DNA of 7,477 bases from Silvimonas sp. JCM 19000. Its GTDB lineage: Bacteria; Pseudomonadota; Gammaproteobacteria; Burkholderiales; Chitinibacteraceae. Numbering within the stretch: the stretch's first letter is position 1; the number at the start of each line of letters is the position of its first letter. Both the position numbers and the translations under genes were made by a program. Shown in pieces: positions 1 to 6,618 of the stretch. The notes beneath the pieces were generated by a model. That model was not told where the DNA came from. It was given only the letters and a program-made list of their open reading frames with translations, and ran no database searches. The stretch is from assembly GCA_001313065.1 (NCBI GenBank), contig BBFD01000202.1, positions 1-7,477 of the forward strand, written 5' to 3'.

Positions 1-285
1 AGCGGGCACCAATGCAGGCTGCGGCGCGATCGCGGCGCCACTGGCATCCATGCTGGTATCAGCGCCATCGTTTGCGATGACCACCTGCGACGCCACGCCC
101 GAGCTGGGCGCGCTGGCGATGATTTCCACCGCGTGTTGCGACACCAGATTGGTCGGGGGTTGGGAATCCAGTACGGTCCAGAGAACGGTAAGGGAAAAAA
201 CAACCAGGGCGATAGCGCCAACCAGGCGGCGACGCGCCCGCTTGCGCAGGTATTGCAGTTCTTCTGGAACGTTATCTCGAGCCAT
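1..285 (-). CDS. dedD: SPOR/DedD-type inner-membrane protein, N-terminal part (runs off window)
   Basis: The minus frame from ATG at 285 is open for 95 codons to the window edge, so only the N-terminus is present. It begins MARDNVPEELQYLRKRARRR, a short basic cytoplasmic segment. One hydrophobic helix follows at about residues 21-40 (LVGAIALVVFSLTVLWTVLD), then an Ala/Ser/Pro-rich stretch typical of a periplasmic linker. This is the layout of DedD-like proteins, whose C-terminal SPOR domain binds denuded peptidoglycan at the division septum. The SPOR domain would lie outside the window, so it is inferred from architecture and from position just after folC, where dedD usually sits. The start is secure: an in-frame TGA lies at 297-295, four codons upstream, and no other start lies between. 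The gene overlaps the 3' end of folC by 14 bp, suggesting translational coupling. No clear Shine-Dalgarno is visible. Confidence 0.8.
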   Translation of the reverse strand, partial: MARDNVPEELQYLRKRARRRLVGAIALVVFSLTVLWTVLDSQPPTNLVSQHAVEIIASAPSSGVASQVVIANDGADTSMDASGAAIAPQPALVPA

Positions 286-1555
286 GCTGGGCGTTCATCA
301 CTTCGGCGACGGTGTAGAAAGATCCAAAGACCAGGATTCTATCAGCTTCCGCAGCCTGCTCACAGGCTGCTTGCCACGCCGCAGACACCGATGCAAAACC
401 GGCTTGCGGCGCTTGCGGCGCGACGCTGGATACGATAGAGGCGAGTTGTTCCACGCTGGCGGCGCGTGGCAAATCCGGGCTGGCCAGATACCAGCGATCG
501 ATACGGTCAGCCAGCGCGCTGACCACGCCTGCGATGTCCTTGTCGGCCATCGCACCAAACACGGCGTGGGTGCGTGCGGCAAAGCCCATCTGATCGAGTG
601 CGGTCCGCAAGGCGCGCGCGGCGTGCGGATTATGGGCGACATCAAGCACGGTCTGCGGACGCCCCGGCAACACCTGACACCGGGCGGGCCATTCCACTTC
701 AAGCAGACCGCGTTTGATATCGCCGATGCCCAGCGGCAAACGATCGCGCACCGCATCAAGCATGGCGATGGCGATGCTGGCATTGCCCAGTTGATACGGG
801 CCACGCAAGGCGGGCATGGGCAGCGCATGGCGTTTGCCATGCGGCGTCCAGCACATCCATTGATTGCCCTCGCCTTCTTGCGCGTAACCAAAGTCGCGCC
901 CGATCAGTTGCAACGGCGCGCCCACGCGGGCAGCGCCATCCACAATCGATTGCGGCGGCACAGGATCAGCGCACAGCGCAGGCTTGTTGGCGCGGAAGAT
1001 ACCGGCCTTCTCGGCGCCGATGCTTTCGCGGTTGTCGCCCAGATATGCTTGATGATCGAGATCAATACTGACTACGCCGGCGACATCGGCATCAAAGGTA
1101 TTGACCGAATCCAGCCGCCCGCCCAGCCCCACTTCCATTACCGCCACATCCACCTTGTCGGCGATGAACTGGTGCATGGCCGCCAGCGTGCCAAATTCAA
1201 AATACGTCAGCGTGGTTTCGCCGCGTGCGGCTTCAATGGCACGGAAGCTGGCCAGCAACTGCGCGTCGCTGGCCGGCTCCATATTGATGCGCACGCGCTC
1301 GTTGTAATGCAGCAGATGCGGCGAGGTAAACGTGCCCACCTTGTAGCCGGCGGCGCGCAACATGCTCGACATCATCGCGCAGACCGAGCCTTTGCCATTG
1401 GTGCCGCCGACCGTGAGCACCGGAAAAGCAGGCTGCAGGCCCAGCGCATCGCGCACTTGCGACACGCGGGCCAGGCCCATATCGATTTCACGGCTGTGCA
1501 GACTTTCCAGATGGCTGAGCCATTCGGCCAGCGTGGCCGCATCGAACCGGCTCAT
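272..1555 (-). CDS. folC: Bifunctional folylpolyglutamate synthase / dihydrofolate synthase
   Basis: FolC joins L-glutamate to dihydropteroate to make dihydrofolate, and adds further glutamates to folates, using ATP in the cytoplasm. The frame is intact at 427 residues, the usual bacterial length. Visible motifs in order are the ATP-binding P-loop GTNGKGS (51-57), the following TSPHLLHYNERVRIN loop (77-91), EVGLGGRLD (141-149), SIDLDHQAYLG (163-173), EKAGI (182-186), the DVAHNPHA signature of the Mur ligase/FPGS family (305-312), and the C-terminal GSFYTVAEV (411-419). ATG at 1555 shares one base with the accD stop (TGATG), indicating translational coupling; no strong separate ribosome site is seen. 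The 3' end overlaps the start of the dedD-like gene. The position next to accD is the common one in beta- and gammaproteobacteria. No frame breaks or missing key residues were seen. Confidence 0.97.
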   Translation of the reverse strand: MSRFDAATLAEWLSHLESLHSREIDMGLARVSQVRDALGLQPAFPVLTVGGTNGKGSVCAMMSSMLRAAGYKVGTFTSPHLLHYNERVRINMEPASDAQLLASFRAIEAARGETTLTYFEFGTLAAMHQFIADKVDVAVMEVGLGGRLDSVNTFDADVAGVVSIDLDHQAYLGDNRESIGAEKAGIFRANKPALCADPVPPQSIVDGAARVGAPLQLIGRDFGYAQEGEGNQWMCWTPHGKRHALPMPALRGPYQLGNASIAIAMLDAVRDRLPLGIGDIKRGLLEVEWPARCQVLPGRPQTVLDVAHNPHAARALRTALDQMGFAARTHAVFGAMADKDIAGVVSALADRIDRWYLASPDLPRAASVEQLASIVSSVAPQAPQAGFASVSAAWQAACEQAAEADRILVFGSFYTVAEVMNAQHGSR

Positions 1556-2434
1556 CAGTTCGCCGTAGCAACAGCTGGTTGCCGGGTCAGCAGCGTAATC
1601 AGATCAGCAATCTTCTGCCGCTGTTCGCGACGGTCGACGATCTGGTCGATGGCGCCTTTTTTTCCAGCAGGAATTCGGAACGCTGAAAGCCTTCCGGCAG
1701 GGTTTCGCGCACGGTTTGTTCGATCACGCGCGGGCCGGCAAAGCCGATCAGGCGCCCGGCTCGGCCAATACCACGTCGCCCAGAAAGGCAAACGAGGCCG
1801 ATACACCGCCCATGGTGGGATCGGTCAGCAGACTAATAAACGGCAGCCCGGCCTGGGTCAGGCGCGTCAGCGCGGCGCTGGTCTTGGCCATCTGCATCAG
1901 CGAGGTCAGACCTTCCTGCATGCGCGCGCCGCCCGAAGCGGCCACACACATGAACGGCACATTGTTTTCAATCGCGGCTTTAACACCACGCACAAAACGT
2001 TCACCCACCACCGAGCCCATCGAGCCGGTAATGAAGTTGTACTCAAACACGGCCACGACCACCGGCACGTTCAGGATCGAGCCTTGCATCACCACCATGG
2101 CGTCGTCTTCGCCGCTGGCCGCCTTGCTGCTGACCAGTTGATCGGCGTAGCGCTTGGTGGCTTTGAACTTGAGAATGTCGACCGGCTGCACTTCAGCGCC
2201 AATCTCGAAGCGACCTTCCGCGTCCAGCAGGATGTCGAGACGACGCCGTGCATTGATGCGGTTATGGAAATTGCACTTCGGGCAAACGTCGAGGTTCTTC
2301 TCCAGATCAGTGCGATACAGCACTGCGCCGCAGGCCTGGCACTTATGCCACAAGCCTTCCGGCACTGCCGAGCGCGCGCCCGGTTCGCGGGTTTTGTTGA
2401 TCTTGGGGGGAAGTAGTTTTTGCAGCCAACTCAT
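1555..2434 (-). CDS. accD: Acetyl-CoA carboxylase carboxyltransferase subunit beta, with two apparent frameshifts
   Basis: AccD pairs with AccA to move the carboxyl group from carboxybiotin to acetyl-CoA, giving malonyl-CoA for fatty acid synthesis. The N-terminus [11 protein letters not shown] leads to a four-cysteine zinc ribbon (C32, C35, C51, C54, as CxxC-x15-CxxC). The crotonase-like carboxyltransferase domain follows, with [24 protein letters not shown] and [14 protein letters not shown] visible. The frame breaks after AEPGA at about 1750, where one C of a CCC run seems missing. Supplying it gives [20 protein letters not shown], then [10 protein letters not shown] second break lies in the A7 tract (plus-strand T7 at 1657-1663), after which the correct reading is [20 protein letters not shown] up to TGA at 1557. 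With corrections the protein is 292 or 293 residues, normal for AccD. Beta-family members elsewhere usually read LEKGAID, so the tract needs either one more A or two fewer. The start is supported by a strong AAGGAG site. Real gene; frames probably damaged by sequencing error. Confidence 0.93.
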
Positions 2435-2443
2435 TTGTTAATA

Positions 2444-2449
2444 CTCCTT
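2444..2449 (-). promoter_or_regulatory. Strong Shine-Dalgarno for accD, overlapping the trpA stop codon
   Basis: The minus strand reads TAAGGAGTATTAACAAATG. AAGGAG begins within the TAA stop of trpA and lies 9 nt before the accD ATG at 2434. It is the clearest ribosome-binding site in the window and fixes the accD start. It suggests accD is translated efficiently on its own, rather than only by coupling to trpA. Confidence 0.85.
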
Positions 2450-3251
2450 ATGCGCGAGCCGTATCCATGGCCGCACGGACGCCTTTGAGGAAGGTGGTCA
2501 GGCGTTCTGCCAGGCCTTCTTCGCCAGCTTCCACTTCTTGCACCAGACGCGACCCGATCACCACGGCGTCGGCAATTTGCGCAACGCTGCGGGCGGTGTC
2601 GGCATCACGGATACCAAAGCCCACGCCGACCGGAATGCTGAGGTGTTGTTTAATCACCGCCAGCTTTTCGGCCACGTTCGAAAGATCAAGATGCGACGCG
2701 CCGGTCACACCTTTCAGAGAAACATAATAGCCATAGCCACTGGCCAGGCGATCGATGGCCTGCAGGCGCGACACCGGCGTGGTCGGCGCCATCAGGAAAA
2801 TCGGGTCGATGCGGTTGGCCTTCAACACATTGGCCAGCGGCTCGGCTTCTTCGGGCGGCATATCTACCACCAGCAAACCATCAATGCCTGCGGCATGCGC
2901 GGTGGCGGCAAAGTCCTGATAACCCCAACGCTCCACCGGGTTGGCATAACCCATCAGCACCACCGGGGTAGCGGCGTTGGTCTTGCGGAATTCGGCCACC
3001 ATCTGCACCACGTGGCGCAGGCTGGTCTTGTGCGCCAGCGCGCGTTCGTTGGCGCGCTGGATGACCGGGCCATCGGCCATCGGATCAGAAAACGGCACAC
3101 CCAGTTCGATCACATCGGCACCGCCATCCACCAGCGCGTGCATAAGTTCTACCGTAATGCCGGGGCGCGGATCGCCTGCGGTAATGTACGGGATCAGCGC
3201 TTGCCGGCCTTGTTGCGCCAGTGCGGCGAGCGTGTTCTGGATGCGGGACAT
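2448..3251 (-). CDS. trpA: Tryptophan synthase subunit alpha
   Basis: TrpA cleaves indole-3-glycerol phosphate to indole and glyceraldehyde-3-phosphate and passes the indole through a tunnel to TrpB in the alpha2-beta2 complex. The frame is intact at 267 residues, the normal length. The N-terminus [11 protein letters not shown] leads to the TIM-barrel motif [10 protein letters not shown] (19-28). The signature [16 protein letters not shown] (47-62) carries both catalytic acids, Glu49 and Asp60, at the same numbers as in E. coli. Later strands show [19 protein letters not shown], the loop [11 protein letters not shown] and the phosphate-binding GVGFGI and VVIGSR. ATG at 3251 is preceded by GGAAG only 3 nt upstream. 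An 88-bp gap separates it from trpB, the longest in the window. It ends in TAA inside the accD ribosome-binding site. Confidence 0.98.
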   Translation of the reverse strand: MSRIQNTLAALAQQGRQALIPYITAGDPRPGITVELMHALVDGGADVIELGVPFSDPMADGPVIQRANERALAHKTSLRHVVQMVAEFRKTNAATPVVLMGYANPVERWGYQDFAATAHAAGIDGLLVVDMPPEEAEPLANVLKANRIDPIFLMAPTTPVSRLQAIDRLASGYGYYVSLKGVTGASHLDLSNVAEKLAVIKQHLSIPVGVGFGIRDADTARSVAQIADAVVIGSRLVQEVEAGEEGLAERLTTFLKGVRAAMDTARA

Positions 3252-3282
3252 AATCTTCCGTCTTTTAGTCTGAGGGTAGAAA

Positions 3283-3315
3283 CGCGCCAGTCATCGCAAT
3301 GGACGACGTGGCGCG
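3283..3315 (-). repeat. Imperfect hairpin in the trpB-trpA gap
   Basis: In the 88-bp trpB-trpA gap, CGCGCCA (3283-3289) is matched by its reverse complement TGGCGCG (3309-3315). The stem may extend by GTC/GAC across a one-base bulge, closing a loop of about 12 nt. In the transcript direction it is followed only by TTTCTACCC, not a solid U tract, so a strong intrinsic terminator is unlikely. It could be an mRNA processing or stability element, or chance in GC-rich DNA. Confidence 0.35.
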
Positions 3316-3339
3316 CAGCGGATTAACGATCGCGAGTGC

Positions 3340-4551
3340 TTACAGTTCGATGCCAGCCAGGCGCGCCATGGTCGGGATATCTTTGTCGCCACGGCCGGAC
3401 AGATTAACCAGAATCACCTGGTCTTTCGGCAGCGTTTTCGCCAGTTTGGCGGCATGCGCCAGCGCATGGCTGGATTCCAGCGCCGGGATGATACCTTCAA
3501 AACGACTCAGATCGTGGAATGCCGCAATCGCTTCGCTGTCGGTGACCGCCACATATTCGGCGCGATGGATGTCTTTGAGGTAGCAATGCTCGGGGCCGAC
3601 GCCCGGATAATCGAGGCCCGCCGACACCGAGTGCGTGTCCGCCACCTGGCCGTCTTCATCCTGCATCAGGTACATGCGGTTGCCGTGCAGCACGCCGGTA
3701 CCGACATTGGCGGTCAGCGGCGCGGCGTGGCGACCGGTTTCGACGCCATCCCCACCCGCTTCCACACCAATCAAACGTACGCCTTCAACCGGCACATACG
3801 GATGGAAGATGCCAATGGCGTTGGAACCACCGCCCACGCAGGCCACCACGTAATCGGGCTGACGGCCGATCATCTCCGGCATCTGCAATTTGGCTTCTTC
3901 GCCGATCACGCACTGGAAATCGCGTACCAGCTTGGGATACGGATGCGGGCCAGCGCAGGTGCCGATAATGTAATAGGTGCTGTCGACATTGGTCACCCAG
4001 TCGCGCATCGCTTCGTTCATCGCGTCTTTCAACGTTTTGGAGCCCGACTCAACCGGCACCACGGTGGCGCCCAGCAGTTTCATGCGGAACACATTGGGCG
4101 ACTGCCGCTTGACGTCTTCGGCGCCCATATACACCACGCATTCCAGACCGTAACGCGCCGCTACGGTGGCCGTGGCCACGCCGTGCTGGCCCGCGCCGGT
4201 TTCGGCAATCACGCGTTTCTTGCCCATGCGGCGCGCCAGCAAGGCCTGGCCGATGGTGTTGTTTACTTTGTGCGCGCCGGTGTGGTTCAGGTCTTCACGC
4301 TTCAGATAAATCTGCGCGCCGCCCAGCAGATCGGACCAGCGTTTGGCGTGATAAATCGGCGACGGGCGACCGACATAGTGTTTGAGTTCGTGATGGTATT
4401 CGGCCATGAAAGCCGGATCAGCTTTGGCCTTTTCGTATTCGACGCGCAATTCATCCAGCGCGGGCATCAGGGTTTCGGCCACATAAATGCCGCCGAACTG
4501 GCCAAAATGGCCCTGCAAATCAGGTTGGTCGTAACGAAGGAAATCGTTCAT
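3340..4551 (-). CDS. trpB: Tryptophan synthase subunit beta
   Basis: TrpB is the PLP-dependent subunit that condenses indole with L-serine to make L-tryptophan, in complex with TrpA. The frame is intact at 403 residues from [11 protein letters not shown], normal for the family. Seen in order are [20 protein letters not shown], the PLP lysine in HTGAHKVNN (Lys95, equivalent to E. coli Lys87), [12 protein letters not shown] with Glu117 (E. coli Glu109), the phosphate-binding GGGSNA (240-245), and the C-terminal SGRGDKD (385-391). The open frame runs 63 codons further upstream, but that part lies inside trpF, shows no family similarity and would give an over-long protein. The ATG at 4551 is therefore chosen; it overlaps the trpF TGA as ATGA, pointing to translational coupling. 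Only a weak AGAAG lies upstream. Confidence 0.98.
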   Translation of the reverse strand: MNDFLRYDQPDLQGHFGQFGGIYVAETLMPALDELRVEYEKAKADPAFMAEYHHELKHYVGRPSPIYHAKRWSDLLGGAQIYLKREDLNHTGAHKVNNTIGQALLARRMGKKRVIAETGAGQHGVATATVAARYGLECVVYMGAEDVKRQSPNVFRMKLLGATVVPVESGSKTLKDAMNEAMRDWVTNVDSTYYIIGTCAGPHPYPKLVRDFQCVIGEEAKLQMPEMIGRQPDYVVACVGGGSNAIGIFHPYVPVEGVRLIGVEAGGDGVETGRHAAPLTANVGTGVLHGNRMYLMQDEDGQVADTHSVSAGLDYPGVGPEHCYLKDIHRAEYVAVTDSEAIAAFHDLSRFEGIIPALESSHALAHAAKLAKTLPKDQVILVNLSGRGDKDIPTMARLAGIEL

Positions 4552-5173
4552 GCGCTTCTCGCTGCCTTGATGAATTCGACGATCTTGCCGTGATCTTTGG
4601 TCCCGCGGCTGGCTTCGACGCCGCTGGATACATCCACTGCCCACGGCTGCACCGCGGCAATGGCCTCTGCCACATTCCCTGCATGCAGCCCGCCGGACAA
4701 AATCAACGGCAAGGGCAAATCTGCAGGAATCAGTGACCAATCAAATGCTTCACCGGTACCACCGGGGGTGCCTTCGACAAACGCGTCGACCAGCAAACCG
4801 CGCGCGTCATGGTAAAGCGCTGCGTATTCTAACAAATTTGTGCCCGGTTTTACTCGCACTGCTTTGATATACGGTCGACCAAAGCTGCGACAGTATTCGG
4901 GCGTCTCATCGCCATGAAACTGCAGCAGATCAAGTGGCAAATGCTGCAGGGTCTGCGTGAGCCAGTCGGCGTCGGCATTGACGAACAAACCCACCGTCGT
5001 CACAAAGGCAGGCGCTGCGGCCAGCAGGGATTGCGCCTCTGCCACGGCCACATTGCGCGGACTGGGTGGGTAAAAAACAAACCCGATGGCATCGCACCCG
5101 CATCCGCCACCAGTTTGACGGTGGCGGCATCGCGCAGGCCGCAAATCTTGATACGGGGAAAACGTGGGCTCAT
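4548..5173 (-). CDS. trpF: Phosphoribosylanthranilate isomerase, with one apparent frameshift
   Basis: TrpF carries out the Amadori rearrangement of N-(5'-phosphoribosyl)anthranilate to CdRP in tryptophan synthesis. ATG at 5173 starts [20 protein letters not shown], with the catalytic cysteine in KICGLR (Cys11). The frame then breaks near 5093, where one C of a plus-strand CC appears lost (GCGGAT read as GCGAT on the minus strand). Adding it joins ADAG to [16 protein letters not shown] and gives 208 residues, the usual size. Downstream motifs are QFHGDE, the catalytic aspartate in [15 protein letters not shown] (Asp130), the phosphate-binding ILSGGL and DVSSGVE. It ends in TGA overlapping the trpB start. 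It begins 22 bp after truA with no clear Shine-Dalgarno. Without the correction the N-terminus reads as nonsense. Identity is certain; the frameshift is probably an artefact. Confidence 0.93.
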
Positions 5174-5195
5174 AGCGTGTCCAGACGGTGGGCGG

Positions 5196-5979
5196 TCAGA
5201 TCAGACCGTAACGCGGATCGGGCTCGCTGGCCAGGCCAAATTCGGCCGGGTAGCTTACCCCAGCCAGATACAGCCCATCCGGCATGAAGGTGGCGGCGCG
5301 ACGGTACGGTCGCGCAAGGCCATCATCTCGAGTATCCATGCCGGCGCTGCGTTGCCTTTGCCGATATGCAATAGCGCGCCCATTAAATTACGCACCATGT
5401 GGTGCAGAAAGGCGTCGGCTTCAAAGTCGATATTCAACAAGGTGCCGGTGGCACTGATCTCCACCCGCTTCATGGTCTTGATCGGCGTTTTGGCCTGGCA
5501 TTCGGCGGCGCGAAAGCTGCTGAAATCGTGCGTACCGAGCAACAAGCGCGCCGCGGCGCGCATGGCATCCAGGTCCAGCGGGTTATGGATCCAGCCCACC
5601 CGCCCCGCCAACAAGGCCGGGCGCACCGGATGATTCAACAGCAGATATCGATAGTGGCGCGAGGTGGCGCAAAACCGTGCATGAAACGTATCGGGCACTG
5701 CCTGCGCCCAGCGCACCGCCACCCCATCGGGCAAAAAAAGCTGTTTACGCCGCGCACCCAGGCAGTCAGCGGGCGTTGCACGTCGGTGTCGAAATGCGCG
5801 ATCTGGCCGCTGGCGTGCACGCCGGTATCGGTACGCCCGGCCGCGTGCACGCGAACGGCCTGGCCAGCCATGCGCGAAACGGCGTCTTCAAGCGCGCCCT
5901 GAACCGTCAGCTGATCGGGCTGGATTTGCCAGCCACAAAAAGCCCGGCCGTCATATTCGATGGCGAGCGCGTATCTCAT
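5196..5979 (-). CDS. truA: tRNA pseudouridine(38-40) synthase, with two apparent frameshifts
   Basis: TruA isomerises uridines 38-40 of the tRNA anticodon stem-loop to pseudouridine. The start [11 protein letters not shown], then FCGWQ and the catalytic motif GRTDTGVHA with Asp51 (E. coli Asp60), are plain. The frame breaks in a T7 tract (plus-strand A7 at 5733-5739): it reads NSFFCPMG where the family expects a pattern like NSFLPDG. The next frame carries [25 protein letters not shown] and [16 protein letters not shown] second break near 5292, apparently one G lost from a plus-strand GGG, cuts APP from [15 protein letters not shown] and the end [14 protein letters not shown] at 5196. Corrected length is about 260 residues, as expected. 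As written, the first frame joins without a stop to the preceding membrane protein, probably another tract error. Position between fimV and trpF is a known arrangement in related betaproteobacteria, from memory. Confidence 0.92.
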
Positions 5980-6606
5980 GCGAAAACCGGTAAGAAAAAA
6001 AACGAAGGTTAGCACGATGCCTGACAGCAGCCCGATCAGCAAGCCGCGCTGCGCGAGGCCGAGCCGCTCTTGCGGCAGAATAACCTGCGTGGCCATGGCT
6101 TGGGGCAGTTGATCCAGCGCGCCCAACTGCCGCCATAAGCCGCGCCAGTCCTGTTTTTCGGCAAGCAGCGTTTCGGCCTGGTCCATGGTCAGCGCCAGGC
6201 GCAAGGCCCAGCGTTCACGATCCACACCCAAGCCGCGCAGCGGCGCCGCCAGCACGTACAAGCCGGCAAACAAGCGATTTCGATCCATGCCGCGCAATAG
6301 CCATTGCAAAGCGCTGAGCACCGCCAGCAAGCGCAGACTTTGCAGCCCCCCCGCCAACAAGCCTTCGCGCGTTGGCGCGCCCCAGCCCGACCACACATAC
6401 AAGCCGGGCGTGGAATAGCCGTACACCAGCAAGATGGCCAGCAACAGTATGCGCACGCGGCGCAGCATACGCGCCATGCGCGCCCACTCCAGCCAGCTGG
6501 TCAGCACCACCAGCAAGACGGCGCAAACGACAAGTGGCGTGGGCCGCAACAACTGCAGCACACACGCCACCCATAGCCAGCAAAGAACCCGATTTGCCGG
6601 ATGCAC
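5976..6606 (-). CDS. Probable CbiQ/EcfT-like integral membrane protein, possible frameshift at its 3' end
   Basis: A membrane protein of about 209 residues. Hydrophobic segments lie at about residues 8-36, 51-66, 84-104 and 188-206. Between them is a charged cytoplasmic stretch ([11 protein letters not shown], then [20 protein letters not shown]) that resembles the coupling region of EcfT/CbiQ transmembrane components of energy-coupling factor vitamin or metal transporters. No ATPase or substrate-binding component is visible nearby, and the protein is shorter than classical EcfT, so the transport role is tentative. The start is a GTG at 6606, 12 nt after the fimV stop, with AAGG just upstream. 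As written the frame has no stop and runs into truA. If the T8 tract (plus A8 at 5995-6002) were one T shorter, the end would read VFFLPVFA-stop, with TGA at 5978 overlapping the truA ATG as ATGA. I use that end. Confidence 0.6.
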
Positions 6607-6618
6607 TACGCCTTGGCC

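Noticed and set aside
50..2416. Plus-strand frame open for 788 codons, antisense to folC and accD
   Set aside because: Its translation is Arg/His/Ala-rich with no recognisable motifs, and it lies opposite two well-identified genes. Such long antisense frames arise from GC-rich codon bias.
3255..3315. Intrinsic terminator after trpB
   Set aside because: The hairpin is imperfect and is followed by TTTCTACCC rather than a U tract. trpA continues in the same direction.
3252..3339. Possible promoter for trpA in the trpB-trpA gap
   Set aside because: The best candidate, TTGCGA followed about 15 nt later by TACCCT, is a poor match in spacing and -10 sequence.
3454..4593. Plus-strand frame of 379 codons opposite trpB, and a similar one at 2538-3326 opposite trpA
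   Set aside because: His/Arg/Gly-rich translations mirror the sense codons of conserved genes. There is no motif and no independent ribosome site.
4552..4740. N-terminal extension of TrpB by 63 codons
   Set aside because: The extra part overlaps trpF and is not TrpB-like. [11 protein letters not shown] at 4551 matches the family start and forms an ATGA overlap.
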